The position numbers were made by a program, and so were the translations under genes. Shown here piece by piece: positions 13,056-25,485 of a stretch of DNA of 64,000 nt. Every line of letters starts with the position of its first letter. Position 1 is the first letter of the stretch. The DNA is taken from NCBI GenBank assembly GCA_949592205.1, contig CATIUR010000003.1, forward strand, positions 16,941,001-17,005,000. Direction: 5' to 3'. The DNA comes from Helichrysum umbraculigerum. Taxonomy: Eukaryota > Streptophyta > Magnoliopsida > Asterales > Asteraceae. Below the pieces are notes generated by a model. That model searched no databases. It had not been told where the DNA came from and saw only the letters and a program-made list of their open reading frames with translations.

Positions 13056-13881
13056 ATACTAATCAGGGCCGGCAAATGAATTCGGGAGGCCCCGTGCGAT
13101 ATAAAAAAAGAGGCCCCGAATCGACAAAAAAAATAATCAAACATATGTATAGAAAAATGCACTAATATTACGACAATTATATAAACTTACAAAAATACGA
13201 AGTCATAATCTAACCGAAGGAAAAACTAACAATTTTTATTCTTCTTTAAAAAGATCTATTCTCCGAGCATTCTTCGAAGCAAAATTGTTGATTAAACATT
13301 TATAATCAATACTCTCCAGTAGAGCATTCTCAATTGCTATCATTGTTAATCCATTAAGCCTTTTTTGTGACATTGTAGAATGCAAATATGACTTCAACAA
13401 CTTAAGTTTCGAAAAGCTTCTTTCCGTTGTTGCTACAGTTATAGGAATAGTCAACAATACTCTATATGCAATAATCGCATTAAGAAAGCAATCGACCCAT
13501 TTCAAATAATTTATAATATCAATAGGTCCCATATTGGCACATGGCAAGAAATTTTTAAGCAATCTTAACTCCACATGGTGTTTGTTTCCATCAATATCAG
13601 ATTGTCCACTCTTCATGAGAGCTTTTTCAAGATCACTACACACGAACTAAGACTCTTGTCATCAAAAGAACGCAACTTGTTAGAAGTAAACAAGAAACCA
13701 AGAGTTTTTTCATACTCTTTGTATTCTTCGAATCTTTTTTTAAGTATTAAAATAGTTTTTTTTGTCCGCATTGATCCTATACTAATTATAGCAGCCCTCG
13801 TAAAATTTGAGGCCCTCACATTTTGGGGGCCCTGTGCAATGGCACATACTGCACATGCCAATATCCTCCACTGATACTAAT
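13056..13881 (-). mobile_element. Non-autonomous hAT element with exact 8-bp TSD
   Basis: The element is 13064-13873 (810 bp). It begins CAGGGCCGGCAAATG and ends ..CCTCCACTG, and is flanked by exact 8-bp duplications ATACTAAT at 13056-13063 and 13874-13881. An 8-bp TSD with CAG..CTG termini and a transposase remnant inside is diagnostic of hAT. It is nested in the 7.3-kb LTR element and directly abuts a Stowaway MITE on its right. Confidence 0.88.
13236..13861 (-). pseudogene. hAT transposase C-terminal fragment (dimerisation domain), frameshifted
   Basis: Frame 13643..13236 (135 aa) contains IPITVATTERSFSKLKLLKS, then YLHSTMSQKRLNGLTMIAIE, the hallmark of the hAT C-terminal dimerisation domain in TTF-type or ZMYM-like plant hAT transposases. 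An overlapping frame, 13861..13613, supplies upstream sequence (RSFDDKSLSSCVVILKKL) and is joined only through a frameshift near 13,620. The BED finger and catalytic core are absent. It is therefore a relic inside a deleted element and not a working transposase. Confidence 0.8.
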
Positions 13882-14071
13882 TACTCCCTCCGTCCCATAA
13901 TAAGTGTCTCACTTACTATTTTGGGACGTCCCAAAATAAGTGTCCAGATTCCCTTTCAGCCAATCAGAAAATACTTTAGTGGGTAAAGATAAGATGTTAT
14001 TGGTAGATAGTGACTTTCCTTAAACTGTGTGCATTTTTACATGAGACACTTATTTTGGGACGGATGGAGTA
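13882..14071. mobile_element. Stowaway MITE directly abutting the hAT relic
   Basis: The element is 13884-14069 (186 bp), with TIRs CTCCCTCCGTCCCATAATAA and, reverse-complemented, CTCCATCCGTCCCAAAATAA, and TA dinucleotides on both sides (13882-13883, 14070-14071). Its left TA starts the base after the hAT TSD ends. Confidence 0.88.
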
Positions 14072-14337
14072 TTATATAATTATATATATATGTTCGGTAC
14101 GTATCTACTATATATATATATATCATGTATCAATCAGGTCGTTTATTGTTCTCGGGCGAAACATACTTTCAAAGTTTGCGATGATAGATGAGCACAATCA
14201 ATAAATATTATGATACAGACATCATCAAATCAAATCATCAAATAAGTATAATCAATTAACAAATTTAACTATAGAATACACATATAATTTAAGACTCACA
14301 TGAGATTGACACGTATGAAGCATTGGAACATACTGTG

Positions 14338-14341
<4 letters not shown>

Positions 14342-14391
<50 letters not shown>
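14342..14391. repeat. AT microsatellite
   Basis: About 24 uninterrupted AT/TA units, within the 7.3-kb element. Confidence 0.9.
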
Positions 14392-14393
<2 letters not shown>

Positions 14394-14610
14394 TATATAA
14401 ATAATATAATAACATGTTGACATGTTGTGCGAATATAAACAAACAAATCATGAGTTTAAACGAATGGTTTAAAGTCGTACCTCAAAAACTAGCTGCCGAC
14501 GTTACTGACCCAAAACTCTACAATCAATAGAATCTCAAAACTAACAAACTCAAAATTAGTTGCCGAAATCACAAACTCAAAATTTTGGTTAGAGGCTCGT
14601 GCTGATAACG

Positions 14611-14804
14611 TGTTGTGAAATAATAAAGAACAGAAATAATAAAGAAAGAAACCGAAAAGGATTGTTTTCTTCATCTCTCAATGGAGGTATATATAATGTT
14701 ACAAGGTGGAGTATTCCCAAAGAAAGAATCTCGTAATTATAGTAAACAGTATCAATCATTGTTATAATAAGATATGGACATCCATTCCATAATTATTTAT
14801 AACA
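14611..14804 (-). repeat. 5' LTR of the 7.3-kb element
   Basis: 194 bp, same ends as the copy at 7496-7689 with four substitutions; followed by TSD TAAAA (14805-14809). The adjacent minus-strand TTATCAGCACGAG resembles a tRNA-iMet-type primer binding site, though imperfectly. Confidence 0.9.
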
Positions 14805-14892
14805 TAAAAGATATTATGCAGGTTATTGTGTGGACATTTAACAGCTTAGTAGATCTAAAGAAATTAAATACGAACACGAAATCTATCTTAAT

Positions 14893-14896
<4 letters not shown>

Positions 14897-14942
<46 letters not shown>
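14897..14942. repeat. AT microsatellite
   Basis: About 22 uninterrupted AT/TA units just outside the 7.3-kb LTR element. Confidence 0.9.
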
Positions 14943-14944
<2 letters not shown>

Positions 14945-15034
14945 AAATTTTTTGGAAGAATATTAACCTTTAGATGAAGAGTATTCTATTTAAATTCACC
15001 TTTGTTCTAAAACATGACATACTAATTCCTATGG

Positions 15035-15357
15035 TCTGCACGATTATTTATTATACAGTGAACTTCCGGGACACCTACTTCTTGGGTGTAATTGATATCC
15101 CTTATTGATTCGTTCAATCGCTACGTAACCTGAATTCTGGATTTATGATAAAGATGTGTTCCGAATATAATCAATATTACGTAATTTACGATTTAGATTT
15201 CAATTTTGATTTCAATAAGCCATTACTATATGAATCAAGTTTTGTGATGATTAAATTTTTGTGTATGGCTATTAGTGTCAGCTTTTCTTCTTCTTTCTAT
15301 GATCTGCACAATTATCTGTCATACAATGAACTTCCAGGACATCTCCTTCTTGGGTGT
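15035..15357. repeat. Direct duplication of a ~55-bp segment
   Basis: 15035-15089 and 15304-15357 are near-identical (TCTGCACRATTAT.. to ..CTTCTTGGGTGT). Both lie just upstream of a receptor-kinase fragment. Between them I see only AT-rich sequence. No function assigned. Confidence 0.6.
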
Positions 15358-15491
15358 CCCTTCTTGGATCCATGAGCCAAACTTACCACTGTGTGTGCCT
15401 TATGTTTAAGGAGAAATACTCACCGTTTACCATTTACCAACTTTGTAACTGTATGTACCTAGCCTAACATGGTCTTCTTGATATACTATGA

Positions 15492-15566
15492 AGTGGGTAT
15501 CTTGCACCGGAGTATGCAATGCACGGACACTTTACAGAAAAGGATTATGTGTTTAGCTTTGGGGGG
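15492..15566 (+). pseudogene. Receptor-like kinase fragment (activation segment to subdomain IX)
   Basis: An open stretch reads SGYLAPEYAMHGHFTEKDYV, then FSFGG. This matches the activation-loop end (APE) and the DVYSFGV motif of plant RLK/Pelle kinases, but D is replaced by Y. No frame of kinase length surrounds it. It is a short relic about 1.9 kb upstream of the kinase-PP2 gene and unlike any of that gene's own domains. Confidence 0.6.
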
Positions 15567-16343
15567 TAAGGGATTATCATAGAAAGGCTTAATTTTGAGT
15601 TAGCTTTGGATGACAATAAAGTATATATACTCTTCAGTTAACTTTGATAAAAGAGTATTTTTGTTTTACATATGATTACGGTAAAAGAACGAAAGTATCA
15701 ATTTACTTTTTAATGATAATAAAAAATTCAATAAAGATCGATGTCGTTAAAAAATTTTATACCATTAAGTTACGTGGGCCGTGCATTTGCACGGCCATAG
15801 ATTTACTATCTTATTATATAAGATCAACAAGTTCTCTATATTAATGACAAATCATCACCTTAATAGGTAACATGTGTCCCTAATTTTTTCTAATTATTTT
15901 TAGTTTTATTCTTAATTTTTTTCTATATATTAATTCTAACTACGTTTTGAACCTGTGTATAAACACGGGCCGCATAAGAAATACTAAATAGTCAAATATA
16001 AGCTAACATTTGTCGTTGTTAAACATTGATAACGTTGAGGTATAAATTGTTTAATTTTATATGTATTGTGTTGTAAACCGATATATACACATGAAATGTG
16101 CAAGAAATATCAATTATCCGATTTCCCAAAGATTTCAAAAGAAAAAACTTGATTTTGAATCAAACTACCTTTCGTTTATTTGCATGTTATAGTCGTATAT
16201 GCACATGCATGTCAAATCAAACACTCTTTCCTTTGTGAATGCTAAACCCGCAAATACATACAGATGTCGATTCAAACTATCTCACAATTATTTCAATGTT
16301 CTATATTATTTCCCTTTTATATATCTGTACTCTATAAATATTA

Positions 16344-16541
16344 ACTCCATCCGTCTCAAAATTATTGTCACCAGACAAGAAACATATAGTTTAAGAAAAG
16401 TGCTTATATTAGTGTTGATCACCAATAGGATTTCATCTTTACCATCCTTAATCATTTTGATTGGTTGATTTTGAAAGAGGATAATTATTTTGAGACATAC
16501 CAAAATAGAAAGATGGATAAATAAATTGGGACCGACGAACT
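16344..16541. mobile_element. Degenerate Stowaway-like MITE (tentative)
   Basis: The left end CTCCATCCGTCTCAAAATTA matches the Stowaway terminus. The right side has TAATTATTTTGAGACATACC and TTGGGACCGACGAAC, partly complementary, but no clean TSD. Confidence 0.4.
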
Positions 16542-16973
16542 ATTATTTTATTAGTAAAATCAAGATCAATATCCTGTGTTGATACGACATTTAATGACAT
16601 CTTATCTCACAAGTCACAAGGAATCAAGAGGCAGGTTAGGTGAAGTAATATAGTCAACGTTTTCTGAAGTTGGGTACAAAAAAGACTCGGTGTGCTCCCT
16701 ATTTTCGTGTATAATATTACGCGGATCTATCTAAAAAAATAAATGCATGTTAAGGTTCTTAAGAATATAATAACGCACTCATAGTTTTAACGATTTTTTT
16801 GAACATAACTTATATTGTTCTTGAAAAGTATATCCCAAAAATCAAACTAAATGGTTTCATAAAATAGTTGTGCTTCACTAATAATTAAGTCGTCCAATTC
16901 AGACGGTCAACGTTTGAACAGTTTTTTGGTCAAAAGTTCTTTAATCTACTAACGCAATCCATAAACACATTCG

Positions 16974-16974
<1 letters not shown>

Positions 16975-17009
<35 letters not shown>
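16975..17009. repeat. AT microsatellite upstream of the kinase-PP2 gene
   Basis: About 17 TA units some 470 bp upstream of the start codon. The rest of 15,567-17,477 holds only the tentative MITE and AT-rich DNA. Confidence 0.85.
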
Positions 17010-17012
<3 letters not shown>

Positions 17013-17477
17013 GCGACTTAATTATTTTCATTGACGATTTCGTAAATTTCGCGGGTCCTAAACTAGCATATCTGTAAGTAAAAGTATCATGTTCCAGGAA
17101 ATTCAGATCAAGAGTTTCGAATGGATATAGTCATATAGAAACACAAGTGGGGTTAATAGATCCAGACTTCAAGTTGTAATAGATCGAACACGGTATGGCA
17201 GAAAGTATGGGGGCATAAAGTGGGAAGTCAAGTAGTACAAAATTGAATTCATATAGTCAGGAAGTGATGGGGTTGGTGGTAGGAAACAAACACTGCATAC
17301 CCCACCTAAGAATCAAACCTTTTGTTCAGTCCTTCTAATGCATTTGATCTTCAACTTGCTTCAGAAGATTTTAGTTTTACATCTTTCCCATCCTCATCGA
17401 TATCCTCTTCGATTCCTGCGATTTCACCTTCTTAATTTGTTGTTATTAGTCTTTACTTGATCAACCCTCCAATCATC

Positions 17478-18449
17478 ATGACCACATTGACCGAGAAGAG
17501 AGCGCTCCGTACATTCGGATTATACCTTGAATGCATAAGAATCCCATATGAAGAGATAGCATCAGCAACTAACAACTTTGCTGATGAAAATATCATCTCA
17601 CACGGAACAAGTACCGGCATTAAGTTATACAAAGGACAACTTTCTGAATCAGGACAGTTGTTCAATATCGTGGCACGACAATATCCAGCTTCAAAACCAG
17701 CTCTAATGAACGAGCTGTTAGCTTCTTACTGTAGTAATCATAAAAACATCTCCACTCTTTTTAAGACCTCTATGAACAGTAATGAAGATTTTATACTCAT
17801 AAGCAAGCATTTAGCCAACGGAAGTCTCAACAAATATTTAAGTGGGTCAACCCTCACATGGATGCAAAGACTGCATATATGTGTTGGTATTGCCCATGCA
17901 TTGAGTTACCTACTTAATGATATCACTGAAGGTAATGGTAATAGTTTTATACATGGTAATATTAAGAGCTCGAAAATTTTACTAGATGACAATTGGGAAC
18001 CCAAGTTATCTGGTTTTGGATATAGCATGGTAGTTACTCGGGGTGATACTCACGGACCTAGTGAATACCGTGACATATCACCGTATACGGACCCTGTATA
18101 TATCGATACCCAAAGTTTGAGTCATAAGTCAGATGTGTTCTCGTTTGGAGTTGTTCTATTTGAAGTCTTGTTTGGGAGGGAAGCATCAACATATACCCCA
18201 CCAGATGAAGAGGAGGAGGATCATTGGTATTTCGCTCGATTGGCAAGAGAAAATCATGAAAAGAAAACGTTGGATTATATGATCGATCCAGCTCTACGAA
18301 AACAAATGGACCTGCAAGCACTCAATGTCTTCTCAGAAACAGCATATTTTTGCTTGAAGGAGGTGCGATCACAACGCCCTGATATTGATCAGATTGTCTC
18401 TAAACTTGAGAAAGCATTGAAACTACAACAAAAACATGATCAAAGTCAA
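17478..18449 (+). other. Exon 1: pseudokinase domain 1
   Basis: 324 codons. The first in-frame ATG is 17478; an upstream in-frame TTG is not a plausible plant start. RLK/Pelle features remain (IPYEEIASATNNFADENII, SDVFSFGVVLFEVLFG, RPDIDQIVSKLE), but the glycine loop reads GTSTGIKLYKG, VAIK is VARQ, HRD is HGN and DFG is GFG. Every ATP and Mg ligand motif is lost while the fold is kept, so it probably acts as a regulatory or scaffold domain. Confidence 0.85.
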
Positions 18450-21400
18450 GTAAGCCCATATATCGTTTTTTCTAATTTTCTACCTTCCAATAATTTGGTC
18501 ATATACGAGTATAATATTACATGTTGGTCTATTAATTTAACTCTCATTATTGCCATTCATATTAAAGGAACATTCTACAGCTAGTGCAATTGAGAGCAGA
18601 GTATCCAGCCACTTCAAGGTAACGATTTTCATGATCATTGTTGTAAATATTTGCTATATTTCAATGGCTACACAAATACAATATGCACGCGATACAAAAT
18701 ACATATTGGGGTTTCCACGAATAACACAAATCAATAGACTGTTGAGTGAAATCGAGTTTATTTATTCTCAAATCTCAATGCAACAATGTAATGGAACCAC
18801 GGATGATTGAATTTAAAAAACTATATTTTGGGATAACAAAAAATCTCTTGTTTCAAAGTGTTAATACAGTTCAAATTATCATATTCAGTTCTGGGAATTC
18901 TTAAGGTACATGTCTATATAAACTGATTTTGTTGCAGGGCAAAAACTTGGATCATTTGAAAATTCGACTAAGTGATATACAGTTGGCGACCCAAAATTTT
19001 TCCGAAACATGTAAAATTGGGTCAGGTGGATACGGTATGGTATACAAGGCAGAGCTATATCATTTTGATGGGACAAATTCATCTGATATTGAATCTAAGA
19101 ATGAAGGTGAATTTCCTAAGATATGTAGTACTGTGGCTATTAAACGCATCTTTAGGAGAGAAGACTTGCAAGGTAAACAAGGGTTCATTGCAGAAATTAA
19201 ATTGCTTAGTAATTGTAAGCATCCAAACGTAGTCTCTCTTCTTGGGTATTGCGACGAAGGTCGCGAAATGATCCTAATTTACGAATATGCTTCTAATGAA
19301 AGCCTTGAAAGTTATTTGGGAAATCCTGATAACCTGACAAATCTTACTTGGGGTCAACGTATACAAATATGTCTTGATATTGCACACGGATTGAGTTACC
19401 TACATACAAGTACGGAGAAAAAAGAAAGAATAATACACCGTGATATCAAGAGTGCAAATGTTCTCTTGGACGGTAATTGGGTCGCAAAGATTGCCGACTT
19501 TGGGCTATCCAAGTTACGCGATGCAAATCAACAGCGTAGCACCATCGTTACCAATAACATTGCTGGCACAGAATTGTACTTGGATCCGGAATATATGAAA
19601 ACAGGTAAGCTGAGAAGGGCATCAGATATCTACTCTTTTGGAGTAGTCTTATTTGAAATCCTATGTGGGAAGTTGGCATATGATCCTGTTTACTATGCCA
19701 ACAATCAAAGTGGGCTTCCATCAATAGTACTACGACAACCCTTCAACATCCAGAGATTGAAGGATATGGTGGATCCAAAAATAATGGAAGCTGATGATAA
19801 TATTCTTGCGTTGACTGGAAGGGCCAATCAAGAATCTCTTGACACATTTATAAAGATAGCATATCAGTGTCTAGCAAAAACTCAAGCTCAACGTCCAAAT
19901 ATGGAAGCCATCATCAAAGAACTTGAGATATCACTTGACTTTCAAGTAAGTATCTTTTTTCAATATATGTTTTTTTGATCTGCAGGTAATTATACAAAAC
20001 ATTAAATATAGCGAGACGTTATGGGGTACAAATAACGGGAAATGAACCTCCTGTCAAGCTTCCTCTTAAAATAGACACCCAAACTACGTCCTAACAAACT
20101 CTTAAAAGAACACCAACCCCTAATATAGACTCAACCAAAAAAGAAACACCTAGCTACAACCAAATTAACCCGCACTATAGTTATCCTTATACATTACCAA
20201 CAACTAGGGGTGTTCAATATATTCCGAAACCGGAAAACCGGTAGAATCGAACCAAATTTCGGTTAACCGAACCGATTTTTTTTTTTTTCCGATTTTGGTT
20301 AAACGAACCAATTTTTTTTTTTTCCGATTTCGGTTTCGGTTCATGATTTTGGGATAGAGTGATAAACGGTTAACCCAAAAAACCGAAAATGTTATATATA
20401 ATTTTAAATATATGCATATATATTGTACATTCGATATTTATATATATAGATATTTACACTTGTGTTTTGATAAAATCATTTATATTTCTTTTTCACTCAT
20501 TTTAATGTAATTTACTAGCTTAATTTTGGCCTAATATGGTAATTATTACTACTTAGTTTCTAATTATATTCAGACGATTTACGTATGTATAGCATAAATA
20601 CACAATTATAAGGAGTAAAATAGATATCGTTTGATATTTCTATTATCAAAATATTTTAAATATATTGAACACTAAAAAATAAATATATATTTGTGTGTTA
20701 TTAATTACTTTTTAAATAAGTATTACTTAATAAACGCTTAATTTGGTTAACCGAACCGAAAAAGCGGTTAACCGATTTCCGGTTAACTGAATTTTTCGAT
20801 TTCGGTTTAGGTTCAAAAATATTTCGAACCTAGACTTCGGTTAACCGGTCTCCCGTTAACCGAGTCTCCGGTTAACCATCCACGAACACCCCTACCAACA
20901 ACATTTGCTAAACATTACAGATTACAAACTACAACGCCGTTTTACGAATCAATTTTAACGCATTACATGAACTTAAGACCTGAGAAGATTTTTCCAAACG
21001 TTCCAAGTACTTTTCACGGTTATTAATTTGAATTAGGCTGAAAAGGTTCATCAACCAACTTGTATATGATTTTTTTCCGTGTGTATTACTGTATTACCAA
21101 TAAAGCCCTCTAAATCGACGGTCTACATAGGCAGGAATGCAGGATTAATGATTGTATGGTCAAAGAAAAAGGTCAAAATTGCATGGATTACCTTGCAAAC
21201 GAATCCTATTAAAATTTTTGAGTGATAAACCTGACAAATAGCAGAGAAACAGAACGTGGAGTCTCATCCACGATTGATTCTCATCTTTTTCGTCTTACTC
21301 TTCCTCCTCTTCGATTGAGCAAATTTAACCAAATGATGCTGACTTAATTCTAAACTAAGTGATTCCAAATGGTTCTCAAAAACAAGCTCAACGGGCCCAT

Positions 21401-24400
21401 ACCCGTTAACCTCAATGTTTTTTAAGCCCACTAGAAGGCACGCTTAATTTTCAAGATAGTCAATTACCAACCCCATGAAGTATGTCGAACCGTATATCCA
21501 AAAAATTCAAAGCTCCAATAATGATATAGACTCGGAATATTATCTGTTTCCACTAATTAAGTGATCTGGCCTACACAAATTATGAGTTTGTGATATAATT
21601 TACCATGTATTAGAGATTGATAGTGATAACTGAAGATGCTAATTTAACGAGCATCATTTACAGAAAAACAGCATGAACATCCTCCAAATGTCCCTCAAAG
21701 AGATAAAATTGGCCACACAAAACTTCAGTGATAACAATTGCATTGGAGAAGGAAGATTTTGGAAGCTGTATGAAGGAGAAGCTACACGTGATGATGGATG
21801 TAGCACCATTATTGCAAAGCGGTGGGATAAAAAATCTGATCCAAAGTACCATCATGAGTTTTTGAGAGAGCTTGAAGTTCTTTTCAAGTGTAAGCATGAA
21901 TGTATCATCGGTCTTGTAGGCTATTGTAATGAAATGGGTGAAAGAATCATTGTTTATGAGCATGGATATAATAGAAGACTCAACAATCATTTGGCCAATG
22001 ACAGTCTTACATGGACGAAACGCCTCAAGATAGGCATTGATGTTGCAAAAGGACTGGATTTTCTACATACAGGTGGTGTAGAGAAAAAGAATCCAATGAA
22101 ACATAGAGACATAAAAAGTGCCAGCATATTATTAAATAGTGATTTCAAGGCTAACATCTCTAATTTCGAATTGTGCATCAGATCTTGGGTATTGGAGTCG
22201 GTTGAATTTACCAGCAGTGATCATGCTTATAGCTCACTGGGTTATGCGGACCCAAAAGCAAAGAATGGTTTCTTAGGTGAAAATGCTGATATATATTCAT
22301 TAGGTGTGGTTCTAATTGAGATATTGTGCGGGAGATTGGCGTGGCCAGAGGGTTGTCAGGATCGCAGTGAGTCTTTAGGACCTTTGGCTAAACGTCACTA
22401 TGAAGAAGAAGGAAACCTTGATGACATGATATTTGAGGGTATAAAGGAACAAATTGTGACAGAGTCACTGACCACTTTTCAAACGATAGCCCTTCAATGC
22501 TTAAATGATGATCTGTCCAAGCGGCCATCGGCAAATGAGTTGGTAGTACAGCTCAAAAAGGCGCTGGAATTTCAAGTAAGTTTTCATACTTTTCACATAA
22601 CAAAACCAAAATTTAGTTCATTATGCGTACATTCTAATAATTTAATAAATGTATAGGAGGACACTGATATATGGGAACTCAAACTTCCTAGGGATTATAA
22701 AGAAATAATAAAAATGTCGAAAACTCCCGATATCTACTACACCAAAACAATGAAGGAGCTTTATCTGATTTTCCACAAAGGAATTCTTCTTCAAGAAGGC
22801 AAAGTGGTAATTAATTAGCTCATTCTCATGTGATAGTATATATTGCTAGATATGTAATTGGTTGATGATGTTTTCATTTCATTTTTTTAAAGTGTATTGT
22901 TTCAAAGTGTATTACAATTTGTCTCTTTACCTTTTAGACTATTTTATGAGACGTTTTTTTTGAAAGTACACATCATACAATAGTAAAAGAGAACACATGG
23001 AAACAATAAACTCATTTTTCTGCTACCTTTTTAACGTGTAATTTCTTTAGTAATGAAAACTAATTAATATAATATAAGTTCTAACATAAACTACTGTAAA
23101 TTGTTTCGTATCATTAATTCTCATTTTTCAATCTCATCAATTTTTACCTACAAAGTGTCTTCCAAGTGGTGTCCCAAGTTCATCCATGGGTTTAAGGCTT
23201 CATCATATTCAGGTTGAATTTGATTTACTGCATTTCTTTTTTTATGTAACAGTGGTTTTCGTTAGGCGATAATGAAGAAAGAAATGAAATGATATCCGCA
23301 AGAATGTTTTCGTATGGTAATCATAAATCACATAAGTCGAGATCTGTTCAAAATCCAAGGTTCGTATCTCTTGAGCACCCAGTGACTCGTTAGATTTACT
23401 TTTATATGCTGAGTAAATGTTAAACTGCCATTTTAATTTTACTTCAATTGTAAGGCACTACGTGAAAGTGCTCATCCGGTAACAATAAAATGTGCCGCTA
23501 AAGAATAGATAATAAAAAAACTCTTTACAAAAGAAAAGGCAAGTATTTTACCTGCATATAAAAGTTTGGGATATTATTTTTTAGACCTATTTGATGACAC
23601 AATTTTTTTCATGATAACTGTTGGTAAAGTAAAGTTTACGAATTACGAATTTACGCTTGTGTTTATGTTCCAAAATGATTTTTTCTCCCTTTTAATCTGA
23701 TCCAATCAATTTTTCAAACTCACCAATCACATATTTAGGCCTATATTTAGTCTTACATATTTAGGCCTACCAATCATTTTCTTTTTTGGTTATGTGTTTT
23801 TGTAATAGATTTATAGCTAGCTAGAAAGAGAAATAACCTGACCTTGAAATTGTTAAGGCTTTTTTAAAAGGTTTTGTAATGGTTGTATTTCATAATCATA
23901 TTGCATGAAATACAATGATAAAATCTTTATGTACCTGTAGGTTTCCAAGAGTCGTAAGGATGTTGAATAGTTCAAATCTAGAGATCCAAATCAAGATAAA
24001 ACCTCAATTTTTATCTCAAAATGTTAATTATGGAGCTTATCTTGTATTCAAACTTTGTGATCCAAGAAAATTTTCAAATCAACCTATGTATGTGAACCTT
24101 AAGTACAAAATGGGGGGTGAAACCTTGCATGCATACTTTGCAACATGGCGAGATGATAAATGGATGATGATAGAACTATGCCGATTCTTACACGACGAGA
24201 ACCATAGTGATTTTGAAGTTCAGTTAAATAGTTTTTCACGATACTATTGCGGAAGTGGGGCATATATTGAAGGCATTGAGTTTCGAGCCATCAGTTATGC
24301 AAGTTTAGAGGTACTCTTTCTTTCTCTTCTTGATTCTTTTGTTTATAGTTACCATTCAAGGAACGGAACTAACACTAGATCGTACAAGTTTATAACATGG

Positions 24401-25442
24401 TCTTATATGTTTAACCAGGTGGAATCTAAAGTGTATGAGAAAATAGGAGGGCAACCGACTGATTATAATGAAAAGACCAAATTTGAGCATGGGGAAAAGG
24501 TTTGTTTTTATTATTGTTGTGAATTGTTGTGAATATATATAGGATTGAGATCAGGTGAAAATATATCCGAGCCGTTGATTTGAAACCAAAGGTCAAAAAT
24601 GGTAGTGACATTTTTGTAATTATTATAAACTTCCGAAAAGGGCGGTGGTATTTTGGTAGTTATTGGGAACTTCGGTTTTCATTCACAACCTATAATGTGA
24701 ATCATAATTTTTTTTATAACCCTTAAACCCCAAAAATAAAGCTTCATAACTCATAAACTTGTGTGAACCAATAAAAAATAAACATTCACTACTTCAAAGC
24801 CTATTTTTAACCAAAAATAGATAAAAACTTAACCATGTAACAACTTATGTGAATAAAAGAAAGAAAAAGATTAACAATAAAAGTAAAATGTAATAATAAC
24901 CAAAGTTCACATTTATTACGAAATACCACCGCGTTAGAAGTTTAAATTATTTACGAAATACCACCGCGTAAGGGTTGGGATGTGTTTTCATCATTTTTTA
25001 ACTCCTTATTTTCACCTGATCCCATTACTATGTATATACGGTTTAATTCAAGTGAACACAAGATGTTAAAATAAAACCGGTGAAAACAACGATGTAAATT
25101 TTTGTGAAGCGAAAAAAATAGTGAATGTTCACAATTAAAAAAATTTCTGTGAAGCCAACAAATAATAAAGGTTCACAATTTAATAATTTTGTGAACCCAA
25201 AATAAAATAAATGGTCACAAGTAAATGTTTTGTGAACTAAAAAGATACAAAGTTTCAACTCTTTGTAAATTTCCGTGAAGTCAAAAATATAATAATAGAG
25301 ATTCACAATTAAAATTTTCTATGTAGCAAAAAAAAAGAAGGTTTACAAATAAAAAAAAACTGGTAATGAAAACCGAAAGTGTTTTCAATGTATTTATTTT
25401 AACATTGTGTTTTCACCAGATCTAATACCCCTCTCTCTCTCC

Positions 25443-25485
<43 letters not shown>

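Larger units (their letters stand above)
7496..14804 (-). mobile_element. Complete 7.3-kb LTR retrotransposon with decayed interior (copia-like, probably non-autonomous)
   Basis: Direct LTRs of 194 bp lie at 7496-7689 and 14611-14804. Both start TGTTGTGAAATAATAAAG and end TTATTTATAACA, and they differ at four positions (about 2%). The 5-bp TSD TAAAA is exact (7491-7495 and 14805-14809). A purine tract (reverse complement of CTCCCCCTTGG, 7690-7700) adjoins the left LTR, and a PBS-like TTATCAGCACGAG (minus strand, about 14597-14609) adjoins the right one, so the element reads on the minus strand. The interior has no long frame. Decayed copia pol is discernible near 8,890-9,400, including a reverse-transcriptase N-terminal stretch on the minus strand near 8,900-9,010. 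Two younger elements sit inside (13,064-13,873 and 13,884-14,069). Confidence 0.85.

Noticed and set aside
14252..14446. Tyr-Ile repeat peptides at AT microsatellites (also 14774, 25407, 27575)
   Set aside because: Direct translation of AT repeats.
17457..17477. Upstream in-frame TTG start for the kinase-PP2 gene
   Set aside because: Plant nuclear genes start at ATG; the first in-frame ATG is 17478.
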